Assembly (NCBI RefSeq): GCF_000280495.2
Contig: NZ_CP018016.1
Location: 2,046,001-2,110,000 of the forward strand
Direction of reading: 5' to 3'
From: Kosakonia radicincitans DSM 16656
GTDB lineage: Bacteria; Pseudomonadota; Gammaproteobacteria; Enterobacterales; Enterobacteriaceae
DNA: 64,000 nt
The position numbers and the translations under genes are program-made. The notes under the pieces were generated by a model. It saw only the letters and a program-made list of their open reading frames with translations. It was not told the DNA's origin and made no database searches. Position 1 is the first letter of the stretch. Each line of letters begins with the position of its first letter. This document shows, one piece after another, positions 44,628 to 55,292 of this stretch.

Positions 44628-44885
44628 ATGGAAGATAAAGCGAAACGAAGTCTGGGGGGAAAGCTGGCGTTATGGGTTTTCTGGATTTTTTGTGTCTGGT
44701 TTATCTGGAGCCTGTTGAACGATATCTGGTTGCCTGGACCGCCTTCGGGCAACGCGAATGGCGCAAGGGGCGCAGCCAGCGCGGATGGGTTCAACAGCTT
44801 CAGCAGCGTACTGGTGCTTGGCGTGGTGGGAGCGATACTCGGCGCGATTGCCTGGTATACTCGCCCACGCGATCCTGATGCCTGA
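44628..44885 (+). CDS. drpB: Small inner-membrane protein, DrpB/YedR-like
   Basis: An 85-residue protein with two membrane segments (about residues 10-30 and 60-78) around a Gly/Asn/Ala-rich loop. The N-terminal RSLGGKLALWVFWIFC and the ending AWYTRPRD, plus the place directly before yedJ, suggest DrpB (YedR), which assists cell division in E. coli. The assignment rests partly on position. Confidence 0.6.
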   Translation: MEDKAKRSLGGKLALWVFWIFCVWFIWSLLNDIWLPGPPSGNANGARGAASADGFNSFSSVLVLGVVGAILGAIAWYTRPRDPDA

Positions 44886-44924
44886 AGATGTTATGGTAAT
44901 GACTTTTCATCGACAGGACGCACA

Positions 44925-45623
44925 ATGAATTTATCTGACTGGCAACACCGTTTCGATAAATGGGTGACGCAACACTTTAATCATGCTGATGCAGCCCATG
45001 ATGTGTCGCACTTTCGCCGGGTGTGGAAAACCGCGCAGACGCTGATGCTGGGGCAGCAGGTTGATGGGCTGGTGGTGCTGGCTGCCTGCTATTTCCATGA
45101 CATTGTCAGCTTTGCGAAAAACCACCCGCAACGCCATCAATCCTCGGTACTGGCGGCGCAAAAAACCGCTGAAATTCTGGCCAATGACTTCCCTGATTTT
45201 CCCGCAGGCTCGGTGCCAGCCGTGCGTCATGCCATTGAAGCGCACAGCTTTAGCGCAGGTATCGCACCGCTCACGCTGGAAGCCAAAATCGTTCAGGACG
45301 CGGACAGGCTGGAATCGCTTGGCGCGATTGGTCTGGCCCGCGTGTTTGCTGTCTCCGGTTCGATGGGCGCGGCGCTCTTTGACGGCAACGATCCCTTTGC
45401 CGCAGAGCGGGAACTGGACGACAAAGCCTACGCCCTCGATCATTTTCGCTGTAAGTTACTGAAGCTGCCTGCCACCATGCAGACAGCAAAAGGGCGGGAG
45501 CTGGCTGCGCATAACGCCGATTTTCTGGTGCATTACATGGCGAAACTGAGCGCGGAACTCCAGGGCGATCATCAACGGATTGATGATGAGGTGCTACGGC
45601 GCTTTCGTACCTCAGCAACTTAA
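44925..45623 (+). CDS. yedJ: HD-domain phosphohydrolase YedJ
   Basis: A 232-residue HD-family hydrolase. Metal-binding residues are visible as His ([12 protein letters not shown]), His-Asp (ACYFHDIVS) and Asp ([13 protein letters not shown]). The substrate is unknown, though the family acts on phosphate esters. AGGACGCACA precedes the ATG. In E. coli the next gene is dcm; here it is vsr. Confidence 0.9.
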   Translation: MNLSDWQHRFDKWVTQHFNHADAAHDVSHFRRVWKTAQTLMLGQQVDGLVVLAACYFHDIVSFAKNHPQRHQSSVLAAQKTAEILANDFPDFPAGSVPAVRHAIEAHSFSAGIAPLTLEAKIVQDADRLESLGAIGLARVFAVSGSMGAALFDGNDPFAAERELDDKAYALDHFRCKLLKLPATMQTAKGRELAAHNADFLVHYMAKLSAELQGDHQRIDDEVLRRFRTSAT

Positions 45624-45635
45624 GGGAGAAAAGAG

Positions 45636-46127
45636 ATGGCGGATGTTCATGACAAAGCGACGCGCAGTAAGAATATGCGGGCAATCGCTACGCGCGATAC
45701 GGCCATCGAAAAACGGCTGGCCGCCTGCCTGCAATCGCTGGATCTGGCGTTTCGCGTACAGGATGCCGCGTTACCAGGTCGCCCTGATTTTGTGCTGGAT
45801 GAGTATCGCTGTGTGATCTTCACTCACGGGTGTTACTGGCATCGCCATAACTGCTATCTGTTTAAGATTCCGGCCACGCGTACGGATTTTTGGCTGGAAA
45901 AAATCGGCAAAAATGTGGCGCGTGATGCGCGCGACTGCGCATTGCTGCTTGAACAGGGCTGGCGGGTGCTGGTGGTGTGGGAGTGCGCATTGCGCGGCAA
46001 GCTTAAACTGAGCGATGGGGCGCTGAGCGAGCGGCTGGAAGAGTGGATCTGCGAGGGGCAACAAACCGCGCAGATCGACACTCAGGGGATTCATGCGATG
46101 GCGATTACTTCTCCACGCAAGGCGTAA
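45636..46127 (+). CDS. vsr: Very-short-patch repair endonuclease Vsr
   Basis: A 163-residue endonuclease that nicks next to T:G mismatches arising from deaminated 5-methylcytosine at Dcm (CCWGG) sites. Family residues are present: RSKNMRAI, the catalytic Asp in GRPDFVLDEY, and FTHGCYWHRHNC with zinc ligands. DFWLEKIGKNVARD and the ligand Cys in VVWECAL complete the set. In E. coli vsr overlaps dcm. Here dcm is absent: vsr starts 13 bases after yedJ with its own GGGAGAAAAGAG ribosome-binding site. Its 3' end overlaps convergent yedA by 23 bases. Confidence 0.95.
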   Translation: MADVHDKATRSKNMRAIATRDTAIEKRLAACLQSLDLAFRVQDAALPGRPDFVLDEYRCVIFTHGCYWHRHNCYLFKIPATRTDFWLEKIGKNVARDARDCALLLEQGWRVLVVWECALRGKLKLSDGALSERLEEWICEGQQTAQIDTQGIHAMAITSPRKA

Positions 46128-47013
46128 CAGCCGGGCGCGGCGGGAAGAGATATTTGCCCAGCGTCACCAGTACCACAGCCAGGATAATGATCCCCAGCGC
46201 CAGCCATTCAACGGAAGAGAGATGTTCGCCGCCAAAGCCCGTGCCCAGCAGTACCGCCACCACCGGGTTCACATAGGCGTAGCTGGTTGCTAATGCCGGT
46301 GACACGTTGCGGATCAGATACATATAGGCACTAATAGCGATGATAGAGCCAAACAGCGCCAGATAGCCGACGGCGAAAAAGCCGGACAGCGGCGGTATGG
46401 CGCTAAGGTGTTCGCCGCTCAGAGCTGAGGCGGCCAGCAACACGATCCCGGCGGCCAGCATTTCAATCGCGCCCGCCATCATCCCACCCGGGAGTTCAAT
46501 CCGCGAACCGTACACCGAACCAAACGCCCAGCTTAGCGAGCCGATGAGGATCATGACTGCGCCCCATGGATTACCGCTCAGGTTTCCGCCGCTATTCAGC
46601 AAAATGATCCCCGCCAGGCCAATAGCAATTCCAGCCCACTCAAGCTTTCGCGTCGCGATACCAAAAAAATGGCTAAAGCACAGCGTAAACAGTGGTACGG
46701 TCGCCACGACGACCGCAGCGATGCCGGAAGGGACATTCTGATGTTCCGCCACCGTGACAAAGCCGTTACCGACAGCGAGCAGCAATACGCCAATCAGCGC
46801 CGCATTGAGCATTGGGCGCAGCGGCGGCAGTTTATGGCCGCTCAGCAACAGAATGGTTATCAGCACGATACCCGCAGATAAAAAGCGGATGCCAGCCATC
46901 ATGAAGGGCGGCCAGCTTTCGACGCCGACGCGGATAACAAAATAGGTAGAACCCCAGATGATGTAGAGCGCAAACAACGCTCCAATAAGCGGTAAAACTT
47001 GCCTGAAACGCAT
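46105..47013 (-). CDS. yedA: EamA-family transporter YedA
   Basis: A 302-residue drug/metabolite exporter with ten predicted membrane helices in two repeated halves (ALYIIWGSTYFVIRVG begins helix 1). The start MRFRQVLPLIGALFALY at 47013 matches E. coli YedA; an ATG five codons upstream is less likely. Substrate unknown. Divergent from yedI. Confidence 0.92.
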   Translation of the reverse strand: MRFRQVLPLIGALFALYIIWGSTYFVIRVGVESWPPFMMAGIRFLSAGIVLITILLLSGHKLPPLRPMLNAALIGVLLLAVGNGFVTVAEHQNVPSGIAAVVVATVPLFTLCFSHFFGIATRKLEWAGIAIGLAGIILLNSGGNLSGNPWGAVMILIGSLSWAFGSVYGSRIELPGGMMAGAIEMLAAGIVLLAASALSGEHLSAIPPLSGFFAVGYLALFGSIIAISAYMYLIRNVSPALATSYAYVNPVVAVLLGTGFGGEHLSSVEWLALGIIILAVVLVTLGKYLFPPRPAVTPCVEK

Positions 47014-47190
47014 AAACCACCACAACAAAAGATACGAGGCTTATAGTAAACGTCAAAACTATACGTCTTGCGAGTGGTTAATTCGGCAGAAGCTGTTAAA
47101 TTTTTGTTGACACTATGGGGTGATTCTCGCCATAGATTTTTTACTGCATACTGCACTTTATTTAGTGATAACTCTGAAAAGGAAGAAATT

Positions 47191-48102
47191 TTGGCAGGAA
47201 GTAGTTTATTAACATTGCTTGACGACATTGCCACCTTGCTGGATGACATTTCCGTGATGGGCAAACTGGCGGCGAAGAAAACTGCCGGTGTGCTGGGAGA
47301 CGATCTTTCGTTAAATGCGCAGCAAGTAACCGGCGTTCGCGCCAACCGTGAACTGCCGGTAGTGTGGGGTGTGGCGCGCGGATCGCTGCTCAACAAGGTC
47401 ATTCTTGTGCCTCTGGCTTTGCTGATCAGCGCGTTTATCCCGTGGGCTATTACACCGCTGTTGATGGTCGGCGGCGCGTTTTTGTGCTTCGAGGGTGTGG
47501 AAAAAGTGCTGCACACCCTGGCTGCACGTAAGCATAAAGAGACCCCTGAAGCCCGGCAGCATCGGCTGGAGGCGCTGGCCGCACAGGATCCGCAGCAGTT
47601 CGAAAAAGACAAAATCAAAGGCGCTGTCCGTACCGATTTTATTTTATCGGCAGAGATTGTTGCCATCACGCTCGGTATCGTGGCCGACTCGCCATTGCTC
47701 AACCAGGTGCTGGTTTTATCGGGCATTGCGTTGTTGGTGACCATCGGTGTTTATGGCCTGGTGGGGATTATCGTCAAGCTCGATGACATGGGTTACTGGC
47801 TGGCAGAACGGAAAGGCGCGCTGGCGCAGGGGATGGGCAAAGGGCTGCTTGTTCTGGCTCCCTGGCTGATGAAGACCTTAAGCGTGGTCGGCACGCTGGC
47901 GATGTTCCTCGTTGGCGGCGGTATTGTGGTGCATGGCATAACGCCGCTGCACCATGCGATCGCGAATTTCGCGGCCGGTCAGCACGCGTTGCTGCAGACC
48001 CTGATACCGGTTATCGCTAATTTGCTGTTGGGATTCGCCATTGGCGCGGTGGTCATGGCCGTCGTTAAAGGGGTTACGCATCTGCGTGGTGCGGCGAAGT
48101 AA
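47191..48102 (+). CDS. yedI: DUF808 inner-membrane protein YedI
   Basis: A 303-residue membrane protein with several hydrophobic segments. It starts at TTG 47191 ([22 protein letters not shown]), which matches E. coli YedI and has AAAAGGAAG at 47177-47185; the frame is open upstream but unlike the family. Function unknown. Confidence 0.92.
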   Translation: MAGSSLLTLLDDIATLLDDISVMGKLAAKKTAGVLGDDLSLNAQQVTGVRANRELPVVWGVARGSLLNKVILVPLALLISAFIPWAITPLLMVGGAFLCFEGVEKVLHTLAARKHKETPEARQHRLEALAAQDPQQFEKDKIKGAVRTDFILSAEIVAITLGIVADSPLLNQVLVLSGIALLVTIGVYGLVGIIVKLDDMGYWLAERKGALAQGMGKGLLVLAPWLMKTLSVVGTLAMFLVGGGIVVHGITPLHHAIANFAAGQHALLQTLIPVIANLLLGFAIGAVVMAVVKGVTHLRGAAK

Positions 48103-48181
48103 AATCTCGCCGTAGTGATTATGCAAAACCCGCAAACTTCGTCTAATGTGAAAAAGTTTCGCCCTGATACAGGAGGCAGTG

Positions 48182-48364
48182 ATGGTCTTTTTGGTCAGCG
48201 ATGAAGTAATACCAAAAGAGGGTGGTCCGCGCATGATCGTTACCGGCTACTCCAGCGGTATGGTGGAGTGCCGATGGTATGACGGTTACGGGGTCAAACG
48301 GGAAGCCTTTCGTGAAGATGAACTGATGCCTGGCGACAGACAAAGGGCACACGAGCAGGTGTAA
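48182..48364 (+). CDS. yodC: YodC (DUF2158)
   Basis: A 60-residue protein (VFLVSDEVIPKEGGPRMIV; YSSGMVECRWYDGYGVKREAF) nearly identical in its core to E. coli YodC. AGGAGG at 48169-48174 sets ATG 48182 as the start rather than GTG 48179. Function unknown. Confidence 0.92.
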   Translation: MVFLVSDEVIPKEGGPRMIVTGYSSGMVECRWYDGYGVKREAFREDELMPGDRQRAHEQV

Positions 48365-48373
48365 CCCAGTAGA

Positions 48374-48402
48374 AACGCCCGGCTATTGCTGGGCGTTTTT
48401 AT
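48374..48402 (+). terminator. Terminator of yodC
   Basis: AACGCCC, ten-base loop, GGGCGTT and T-run, nine bases after the stop codon. Confidence 0.85.
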
Positions 48403-48470
48403 TGTTCTCCATTCGACGCCAGTGCTAAAGATCGACTGCGGCTATACAGACTGAATTCCAGGGAGCTCGT

Positions 48471-50168
48471 GTGCGGCAGAACAGCGTCGTGAAACAACCG
48501 AGGTCGTTTATTACTCTGAAGCGTTATTTTCTCCCGGCACGGGTGGTTAACCTTTGCTTTCTGATTGTCATGGTGTGCTCCACGATTTTGACCTGGCGAG
48601 AAGTGATCGTCCTGCAAGGAGCTTACGTCGCCAGCCAGCGCAGCGAGCTGGAAAATGTCAGTAACGCGCTGGACATGCAAATGCAGAGTGGTGTGGATCG
48701 GCTGCTTTTTTTTCGCAACGGCATGCAGGCCGCGCTACAAACGCCGCTCGGTTTTAAAGTACTGAATAATGTACAGCAGGAGTTCGGACTCCGGCGCACA
48801 CAGTCGCAGTGGCAAATCGGCCTTGATAATACGCGCACGCTGCCCATTTATGGCGTATCCGATTATTTTGTTAATCAAAGCGATCTCCTCAACCGTGATG
48901 ATGAACGCTTACCTGCGGAACTGACCGCGGCGATGGAGCTCGGCTATCTGTTCCGTCTCTCCGCTAATGCTTCCATGTTGCCGCGCCAGGCGTATTACGT
49001 TTCTCGCGCCGGTTTCTATATCTCGACAAACCCGGTGGAGAGTGAAGAAAAGATCGTTCCGACCTATTATCGCCTGCTGATGCGCCCTTGGTTTCGGGGA
49101 CAGCAACAGCAGGAAAATCGGGCCCGTGGCGTTCGTTGGTATACCGATCAGGCGCGCCAGGGCAGCGTAACACGCGGGTTCGTCGCTGCCAGCGTGCCGC
49201 TGGACTATCAGCAATATTGGTATGGCGTGCTGGTGCTGAGCTTTCCTATTAGCGATATCAATCGTTTATTGGTCGAAGCGCGTGAAGAGCAGGAAGGGGG
49301 GCAATATCTGCTTTATGACAGCAGCTTTAATCTGTTGACTAGCACGCTGACGGAGCAGGGGGCTGTATTTAGTGTGAATGAACGCAATCAACTGTTGGCG
49401 GATATGGAACGCGATACCCTCGGTGGGATCCATCTCGGTACACGCTATGTTAGCTGGCAAAAGCTGAAACAGTTTGGTGGCGTACTGGTGCGTATTCACA
49501 CGTTGCGGGAGGGGATAACCGGCGATTTTGGGCGTATCAGTATCGCACTGTCGCTGTTGTGGTTGCTCTTTACCGGCATGCTGCTGTTCTCGTGGGGGAT
49601 TATCCGCAGGATGGTGAATAATATGTACAGCATGCAGAACACGTTGCAGTGGCAGGCGTGGTTCGATCCGCTAACGCGTCTGTATAACCGCGGCTCATTT
49701 TTTGAACGGGCAAAAACGTTATCCGAACAGGCGCGCGTGAGTAATCTGCCCTTTGCCGTTATCCAGTTGGATCTCGATCACTTTAAAAGTGTTAATGACC
49801 GTTTCGGTCATCAGGCTGGCGATCTGGTGCTCTCTCATGCTGCCGGAATAATCAGCAATACTATCGGCGGGCAGGATGTCGCCGGGCGCGTCGGCGGGGA
49901 AGAGTTCTGTATTCTGCTGCCGGGCAGCACGCTGGAGCAGGCTGCCCGGGTTGCCGAGCGTATTCGCGCGCGAATCAAGGGGAAAGAGATTCTGGTACAG
50001 AAAGACACCACGCTGCGCATTACGGTGTCGCTGGGTGTCAGCGATGCCTCTGAGAACGGCGATTACGATTTCGAATCCCTGCAATCTGTTGCTGATAGCC
50101 GCCTGTACCGCGCGAAAAACAACGGACGCAATCAGGTTTGCTCTACGGACGGTGCGCCAAAGAAATGA
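48471..50168 (+). CDS. dgcQ: Diguanylate cyclase DgcQ (YedQ)
   Basis: A 565-residue inner-membrane c-di-GMP synthase. A first membrane segment (about residues 23-42) and a second (about 348-368) bracket a ~300-residue periplasmic CHASE7-type sensor. The C-terminal GGEEF domain keeps its catalytic motif ([14 protein letters not shown]) and the [19 protein letters not shown] strand. It makes c-di-GMP for cellulose or adhesion control. It starts at GTG 48471 with AGGGAG upstream. The periplasmic part is less conserved than the cyclase. Its 3' end overlaps convergent yedP by 37 bases. Confidence 0.92.
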   Translation: MRQNSVVKQPRSFITLKRYFLPARVVNLCFLIVMVCSTILTWREVIVLQGAYVASQRSELENVSNALDMQMQSGVDRLLFFRNGMQAALQTPLGFKVLNNVQQEFGLRRTQSQWQIGLDNTRTLPIYGVSDYFVNQSDLLNRDDERLPAELTAAMELGYLFRLSANASMLPRQAYYVSRAGFYISTNPVESEEKIVPTYYRLLMRPWFRGQQQQENRARGVRWYTDQARQGSVTRGFVAASVPLDYQQYWYGVLVLSFPISDINRLLVEAREEQEGGQYLLYDSSFNLLTSTLTEQGAVFSVNERNQLLADMERDTLGGIHLGTRYVSWQKLKQFGGVLVRIHTLREGITGDFGRISIALSLLWLLFTGMLLFSWGIIRRMVNNMYSMQNTLQWQAWFDPLTRLYNRGSFFERAKTLSEQARVSNLPFAVIQLDLDHFKSVNDRFGHQAGDLVLSHAAGIISNTIGGQDVAGRVGGEEFCILLPGSTLEQAARVAERIRARIKGKEILVQKDTTLRITVSLGVSDASENGDYDFESLQSVADSRLYRAKNNGRNQVCSTDGAPKK

Positions 50169-50962
50169 TCCATCCCTTCGCGCCAGCCTCCCGCGCCTTC
50201 CTGCATTGTGTGATAAACCCGCTCGGGTGAATCCTGACGCAATTGTACGCCCTGGCGATTGAGGCCTTTCACCACGATAGCGTAATCGACGCTATCAAGC
50301 AGCGGCGCATCGTTAGGGCCATCGCCGAGGCCAAGCGTTAACATGCGCTGGCCCCGGTAGTGATGATACTGGCGCGTGAGCCAGTTAACGGCCTGATCTT
50401 TTCCACTGCGTTCATCCAGAACGTGCCAGAAGCGCGCGCCCTGCACAAAGCGCAGACCGAGTTGCTGAAGGGTTTGATCGAAGGCGGACATCGCCTCGTC
50501 GCTGTCACGCCAGATCAGCGTTTCTGACGCCTCCTGGAGACGCGCAAGATTTGCCTGCGCCAGAGGTAAACCGGTCACGTCTGCCAGCACATGCTCATCC
50601 AGTTCGCCAAACGTAGTGAATTTCCAGCCATGCTGCTGGCGCAGCCGGGCCAGTACGCTGGCAATATCAGCATGGGGCGAACCGTTGATAATACGTGGGT
50701 AATCCTCATGATCCTGCCACTGCGCATCAAGCTGAATGACGGCGCCGTTTTCGGCAATAAACGGCAGTCCCTGCAGTTGCAGCAATTTCTGAATGGCCAT
50801 CATCTCTGCGGCTGTTTTACTGCTGCATAAAATGACCGGGATTGACTGCGCGCGAAGGCGGGTAAGCCATTCTGCTGCGGCTTGCCACTCGCCGGTATGG
50901 TTATCAAGCAGCGTGCCATCGACATCGGTAAATACCAGTAAGGGATCGTCCAGACTCGGCAT
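50132..50962 (-). CDS. yedP: Mannosyl-3-phosphoglycerate phosphatase family protein YedP
   Basis: A 276-residue HAD IIB phosphatase. The nucleophile motif is [15 protein letters not shown], motif II is SSKTAAEM, and the late Mg-binding motif is [13 protein letters not shown]. Family enzymes dephosphorylate mannosyl-3-phosphoglycerate; the substrate in enterobacteria is not certain. Confidence 0.9.
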   Translation of the reverse strand: MPSLDDPLLVFTDVDGTLLDNHTGEWQAAAEWLTRLRAQSIPVILCSSKTAAEMMAIQKLLQLQGLPFIAENGAVIQLDAQWQDHEDYPRIINGSPHADIASVLARLRQQHGWKFTTFGELDEHVLADVTGLPLAQANLARLQEASETLIWRDSDEAMSAFDQTLQQLGLRFVQGARFWHVLDERSGKDQAVNWLTRQYHHYRGQRMLTLGLGDGPNDAPLLDSVDYAIVVKGLNRQGVQLRQDSPERVYHTMQEGAGGWREGMDHFFGAPSVEQT

Positions 50963-51091
50963 TTTCGGCTCCTTATCATTCGGAAAAGGGCAGGCGGCGG
51001 AAGTATTGTATCCAACAGAATACAGTTGTATTTCTAATTATTCGCCTGATCAATAATTCTTGTCATCGTCCGTTTTTGTCGATAAAGTTGC

Positions 51092-51177
51092 GCTACATCA
51101 GATTCCCTGGTGTACGAATTTTAAGTGCTTCTTGCGAAAGCAAGCTTTATCCCGGCCGTTTTACGGCCGGGATGTTT
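51092..51177 (+). ncRNA. dsrA: Small RNA DsrA
   Basis: This 86-base element matches E. coli DsrA in order and sequence. It has the ACATCAGATT..CTGGTGT 5' stem, the ACGAATTTTAAGTGCTTCTTGC region that pairs with rpoS and hns messages, a CTTGC-GAAA-GCAAG hairpin, and a terminator stem CCCGGCC/GGCCGGG. DsrA with Hfq raises RpoS translation at low temperature and lowers H-NS. Its place between yedP and yodD and its strand are as in E. coli. The 3' end lies about two bases from the yodD stop codon of the opposite strand. Confidence 0.93.
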
Positions 51178-51179
51178 CT

Positions 51180-51410
51180 TCAGCGATTCGCTTCCGTAAT
51201 GCTGAAATCATGGACATCCAGTTCAAATGCCTCCGCCAGTTCCCGCCAGGTATGATATTCGCGACCATCAACGCTGACGCGCTGGCCCTCTTCATCTTCG
51301 ACCCGATGAACTTCGCTTTCGCTAATTTCATTAATGGCCGCCAGTAGCGCATCCACGTCAATATCGACGTCGCGCTTGACGGTATTGCTGTACTCTTTTG
51401 CCGTTTTCAT
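51180..51410 (-). CDS. yodD: YodD, small stress-linked protein
   Basis: A 76-residue acidic protein (LLAAINEISESEVHR; SVDGREYHTWRELAEAFELD) closely like E. coli YodD, which has been connected to peroxide and acid stress. The start at 51410 has GAGGTGAC just upstream on its strand. Confidence 0.92.
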   Translation of the reverse strand: MKTAKEYSNTVKRDVDIDVDALLAAINEISESEVHRVEDEEGQRVSVDGREYHTWRELAEAFELDVHDFSITEANR

Positions 51411-51536
51411 GCTGTCACCTCGTTGCAATGCCGTTCTTAAGTATAGACGGTAGAAAAAATCGCCAGCTAAACGGCGGGACGCTGCCAGCTCCGGCGTTTT
51501 GTTCTACACTGGCGTAAATGCGACAGGAGGGTAAAT

Positions 51537-51725
51537 ATGAAGGTTAACGATCGGGTTACAGTCAAAACGGACGGGGGTCCACGCCGTCCGGGTGTGGTAT
51601 TGGCTGTTGAAGCATTCAATGAGGGTACGATGTACCTGGTATCACTTGAAGATTACCCGCTCGGTATTTGGTTCTTTAACGAAAAGGACCACCCTGATGG
51701 GATTTTTGTCGAGCGAGTAGAATAA
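51537..51725 (+). CDS. dsrB: DsrB
   Basis: A 62-residue protein, nearly identical to E. coli DsrB ([21 protein letters not shown]), which is transcribed with RpoS. Function unknown. AGGAGGG precedes the ATG. A CCCTCC/GGGAGGG hairpin at 51733-51750 lies between it and convergent rcsA, with an A-run on this strand rather than a T-run. Confidence 0.93.
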   Translation: MKVNDRVTVKTDGGPRRPGVVLAVEAFNEGTMYLVSLEDYPLGIWFFNEKDHPDGIFVERVE

Positions 51726-51769
51726 TATTTCGCCCTCCTGCCAGGGAGGGTGAAAAAAAATACTACTTT

Positions 51770-52393
51770 CTAACGCATATTAACAAATATACCTGTCGTG
51801 ACATTGTCGGTAAGACGTACGACATGGTAAATAACTTGTTTATTATGTGTTTTTATTTTTCTTTTTATATTGCCTTTATGTGATGATACCGTCTTGGCTT
51901 TGATATTCATTTGATCCGATATTTGGATCGTATCTTGCCCGGACATCCACATTTTCAACATGCTGGACTCTGTACGGCTCAATGAAAGCGTGGGTAAATT
52001 AATGGTTCCGACGCTTTTTTTCTCCTTACTCAGATAATCTCCCAGAATATTGTCCAGCGACTCAGGCTTGATTGATTTAGAACTAATCAATAAATTTTTA
52101 CGGACCAAAAGATATTCATCGAAATGAATATTGGCTATCGCCATAAACACGATAAACAGTGTTCGGGGATGTTGATTAATGACTTGCTTAATGTGTTGAC
52201 TGCTGCTTGGGTCATGGATAAAGCAGTCTTCATTAATAAACACCACGGATGGCTGAAGTGTGGCGCAAGCTGATTCGAGTTCATCAACTGTTTGTACATC
52301 GTTGATTTCTCGTTTTTTTACCCCCCGGCTCGTCAGATACCCTGTTAATCCCAACCGGGTATAACTGCATAAATCCATAATAATCGTTGACAT
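51770..52393 (-). CDS. rcsA: Capsule regulator RcsA
   Basis: A 207-residue auxiliary regulator of the Rcs phosphorelay. The N-terminal half is a degenerate receiver-like domain ([12 protein letters not shown]). The C-terminal LuxR-type helix-turn-helix is clear ([39 protein letters not shown]). It pairs with RcsB at RcsAB boxes to turn on colanic-acid or capsule genes and repress flagella, and is degraded by Lon. About 280 AT-rich bases upstream hold its promoter, known in E. coli to be silenced by H-NS and relieved by DsrA. Confidence 0.96.
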   Translation of the reverse strand: MSTIIMDLCSYTRLGLTGYLTSRGVKKREINDVQTVDELESACATLQPSVVFINEDCFIHDPSSSQHIKQVINQHPRTLFIVFMAIANIHFDEYLLVRKNLLISSKSIKPESLDNILGDYLSKEKKSVGTINLPTLSLSRTESSMLKMWMSGQDTIQISDQMNIKAKTVSSHKGNIKRKIKTHNKQVIYHVVRLTDNVTTGIFVNMR

Positions 52394-52671
52394 GGCATAC
52401 CCTCACTCAATGCGTAACGATAATTCACCACCCGCCAGAAGCTTCCGAAGCCATACAGGAAAAACTTAATATTACTGAAGTGCAGGATGAAGACTTCAGG
52501 CGAATCCACTATCCCGTAAAGTTACGTATAATTTGCCAGGAATCATCTCAAAGTAAAGTAAATGTTGTGTTCTGTGAGACGGCTAAAAACAAATAAGCCG
52601 CGCCAGATATATGTTGGAAGATGTTTTGCAAATTTCACTTTAGGATTATCCTTACAAAGACAATACCAAAG

Positions 52672-53469
52672 CTACGGATTAGTATTCTGCGGCAGTTCGC
52701 TGACAATTTCCGCTAACAGATTGAAAAACTCGCTGAATAATCGTTCACAGAAAGGTGCAAGCAACGGCATCATCACCGCCATCAGCAAAATACCTACGCT
52801 TAATGTCACCGGAAAACCAATGACAAACACCGATAACTGAGGAGCCATGCGGTTTAGCAAACCGAGTGACAGGTTAATGGTCAGTAGCAGGGTGATAACC
52901 GGTAATGCCAGCATCAGGCCATTGAGAAAAATCATTCCCGCCGAGCGGGTTAGCGCCAGATACGCGTTACTGTTTACAGGATTGCCGCCGATAGGCAGCG
53001 TGTGGAAGGTGTCCACCAGCATGGAAATCAGCCAAAGATGTCCATTGAAGGTGAGGAACAGCAGCATCGCCAGCATATCGAGAATACGCGCCAGCACTGG
53101 CATGTTTAGATGGCTGGTAGGATCGACAAAGGTGGCGAAGGAGAGACCCATCTGCAGGCCAATCAGTTCACCGGCGGTACGGATAGTGGCAAAAGCAAAC
53201 TGCATGGTAAAACCGAGCGCGACGCCAATCAGAATTTGCTGTAACGCCAGCCACAGCGCTGGTGGTGAAAAAATGGCGACATCGGGTGTTGGTGGCAGTG
53301 TCGGTGCGATGACTACGGTAATGACAATCCCCAGCCCAACTTTAATGCGACGCGGGATACGTGTTTCACTGAGGATCGGCGCGGTCATAATCAGCGCCAT
53401 CACGCGCAGCAGCGGCCAGAAATACATACTGATCCAGTGGAGCCACTGGTCGCTGGTGACGTTCAGCAT
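52672..53469 (-). CDS. fliR: Flagellar export gate protein FliR
   Basis: A 265-residue membrane subunit of the flagellar type III export gate, with several hydrophobic segments ([37 protein letters not shown]). With FliP and FliQ it forms the FliP5Q4R1 channel. It is last in fliLMNOPQR, eight bases after fliQ, and slightly longer than E. coli FliR. Confidence 0.94.
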   Translation of the reverse strand: MLNVTSDQWLHWISMYFWPLLRVMALIMTAPILSETRIPRRIKVGLGIVITVVIAPTLPPTPDVAIFSPPALWLALQQILIGVALGFTMQFAFATIRTAGELIGLQMGLSFATFVDPTSHLNMPVLARILDMLAMLLFLTFNGHLWLISMLVDTFHTLPIGGNPVNSNAYLALTRSAGMIFLNGLMLALPVITLLLTINLSLGLLNRMAPQLSVFVIGFPVTLSVGILLMAVMMPLLAPFCERLFSEFFNLLAEIVSELPQNTNP

Positions 53470-53477
53470 AAGCGGGT

Positions 53478-53747
53478 TTACCCGATGATATAAGGAATGT
53501 TGTTGAACAGGGTGCGCACATAATCAAGCAGCAAATTCAGCATCCACGGCCCGGCAACCACAATCGCGATAAACACGGCGATGATTTTCGGGATAAAGGA
53601 GAGCGTCATTTCGTTGATCTGCGTTGCAGCCTGCAAGATACTGATCACCAGACCCGTGATCAGCGCAACCAACAGCAGTGGGGCAGCGAGTGCGAGAGCC
53701 ACTTTCATCGCCTCGGTGCCCATCATCATGACCGATTCGGGTGTCAT
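53478..53747 (-). CDS. fliQ: Flagellar export gate protein FliQ
   Basis: An 89-residue protein with two membrane helices ([36 protein letters not shown]), the standard length. Part of the export gate; nine bases after fliP. Confidence 0.95.
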   Translation of the reverse strand: MTPESVMMMGTEAMKVALALAAPLLLVALITGLVISILQAATQINEMTLSFIPKIIAVFIAIVVAGPWMLNLLLDYVRTLFNNIPYIIG

Positions 53748-53756
53748 GCTTTACTC

Positions 53757-54494
53757 CTAACTGTAAAAGCTTTGCGCCAGCGAGCCGACGAGTAATTGCC
53801 AGCCATCCACCAGCACGAAGAGCATCAGCTTGAACGGCAGGGCGATGGTCGCGGGTGGCACCATCATCATCCCCAGCGCCATCAGTACGCTGGCGATCAC
53901 CAGGTCAATAATCAGGAACGGGATAAAAATCGTAAAACCTATCTGGAAAGCCGTTTTCAACTCACTGGTCACATAAGCTGGCAGCAAAATCCGCATGGGT
54001 ACGGCTTCCGGCCCCTGAATGGGTGGCTCATTGGCGAGGCGGGCAAACAGCGCCAGATCGGCTTGCCGGGTCTGGCGCAGCATAAATTCACGTAGCGGCT
54101 GCGCGCCGCGTTCCAGCGCCACGTCCACGGAAATCTTGTTTTCACTGAACGGCTGATAGGCGTCGGTATAAATCTTGTCGATAACCGGCGACATAATGAA
54201 AAAGGTCAAAAACAGCGCCAGCCCAAGCAGTACCTGGTTTGGCGGCGCGGAGGGTGTACCCAATGCATTTCGCAGCAGGCCAAACACAATGATGATGCGG
54301 GTGAAGCTGGTCATCATCAACAAAATTGCCGGCAGGAAGGTGAGGGAGGTGATAAACACCAGCGTCTGCACCGGCAGCGACCAGCTCTGGCCGCCGTTAG
54401 CCAGCGGCTGGCTAATAAGGCCGGGCAGTTGAGCGAAAGCGGCAGGTGTAACCAGCCATAAACCAGCCAGCACAAGGGGTAACAAACGGCGCAT
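53757..54494 (-). CDS. fliP: Flagellar export gate protein FliP
   Basis: A 245-residue gate protein with a cleavable signal peptide (residues 1-21, ending AFA) and four membrane segments. Signature residues are [18 protein letters not shown] and [21 protein letters not shown]. Its start overlaps the fliO stop by one base. Confidence 0.95.
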   Translation of the reverse strand: MRRLLPLVLAGLWLVTPAAFAQLPGLISQPLANGGQSWSLPVQTLVFITSLTFLPAILLMMTSFTRIIIVFGLLRNALGTPSAPPNQVLLGLALFLTFFIMSPVIDKIYTDAYQPFSENKISVDVALERGAQPLREFMLRQTRQADLALFARLANEPPIQGPEAVPMRILLPAYVTSELKTAFQIGFTIFIPFLIIDLVIASVLMALGMMMVPPATIALPFKLMLFVLVDGWQLLVGSLAQSFYS

Positions 54495-54868
54495 CAGGAT
54501 CTCCCGGAACGCTTAAGCAAATTCTTCATCACGGACTGGAAATCCGCATTTTTGTCGTTCACGTCTTCACTTTCAGCAGGCGCAGGAGGAAGTTTGTGCA
54601 ACAGGTTTATTTGGGTGGGAGTCACGCCGAGCACCAGACGTGCATCTTCAACATCGACAATCACTACGCGTTCACGCGTGCCGACAGAAGCGCTGGCCGT
54701 CACTTTTAAGCCCCTGGCGCCGGCGGTTTTGCCGCCAAAGCCGAGGCGTTTTGCCAGCCACGCGGCGACAAGGATCACCGCGATAATGCCAAACAGTGCG
54801 CCGCTGACTTGCAGCAACGGCGAACCGGAAATGGCAGACGGTTGGGAAACCGTGGCCTGTGTTTTCAT
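54494..54868 (-). CDS. fliO: Flagellar export assembly factor FliO
   Basis: A 124-residue protein with one membrane segment near residues 23-42 ([21 protein letters not shown]) and a cytoplasmic domain ([28 protein letters not shown]). It helps assemble the FliP ring. Coupled to fliP by a one-base overlap. Confidence 0.93.
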   Translation of the reverse strand: MKTQATVSQPSAISGSPLLQVSGALFGIIAVILVAAWLAKRLGFGGKTAGARGLKVTASASVGTRERVVIVDVEDARLVLGVTPTQINLLHKLPPAPAESEDVNDKNADFQSVMKNLLKRSGRS

Positions 54869-54875
54869 GCTCGGC

Positions 54876-55292
54876 TCAACGGCTCAGACGACGCATACGC
54901 TCAGACGGGGTGATGATATCGGTAATACGCACACCGTATTTATCGGCGACGACAACCACTTCACCCTGCGCAATCAGATAGCCGTTAATCAGGATATCCA
55001 GTGGCTCGCCCGCCAGCCCGTCAAGGGCGACTACGGAACCCTGCGTCAGACGCAGCAGCTCTTTAATGGTCATCCGCGTACGGCCGAGTTCGACCGTCAG
55101 CTTGACCGGGATATCCATAATCAGGTCGATATCCTGGAGATTGCCGCCAACATCACCGCCGCCAAGCTGCTGGAACACGGCATCAGCCGCGCTTTTACTG
55201 CCAGTCGAGGTTTTTTGTTCGTTCAACGCGTCAGCCCACAGATCGTCCACTGCTCCGTTGTTGTCATCGGACGGATTGTTCATATCACTCAT
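54876..55292 (-). CDS. fliN: Motor switch protein FliN
   Basis: A 138-residue C-ring protein. The SpoA domain fills the C-terminal half (MDIPVKLTVELGRTRMTIKELL; GVRITDIITPSERMRRL). It sits at the base of the switch and docks FliH. It overlaps fliM by four bases. Confidence 0.95.
   Translation of the reverse strand: MSDMNNPSDDNNGAVDDLWADALNEQKTSTGSKSAADAVFQQLGGGDVGGNLQDIDLIMDIPVKLTVELGRTRMTIKELLRLTQGSVVALDGLAGEPLDILINGYLIAQGEVVVVADKYGVRITDIITPSERMRRLSR

Noticed and set aside
51733..51750. Hairpin between dsrB and rcsA as a bidirectional terminator
   Set aside because: Stem is good, but T-runs lie on the wrong side for both genes; mentioned only in the dsrB entry.
52387..52596. A 69-codon frame divergent from rcsA
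   Set aside because: It starts inside the rcsA start region without ribosome-binding site; the region is the known type of rcsA control sequence.
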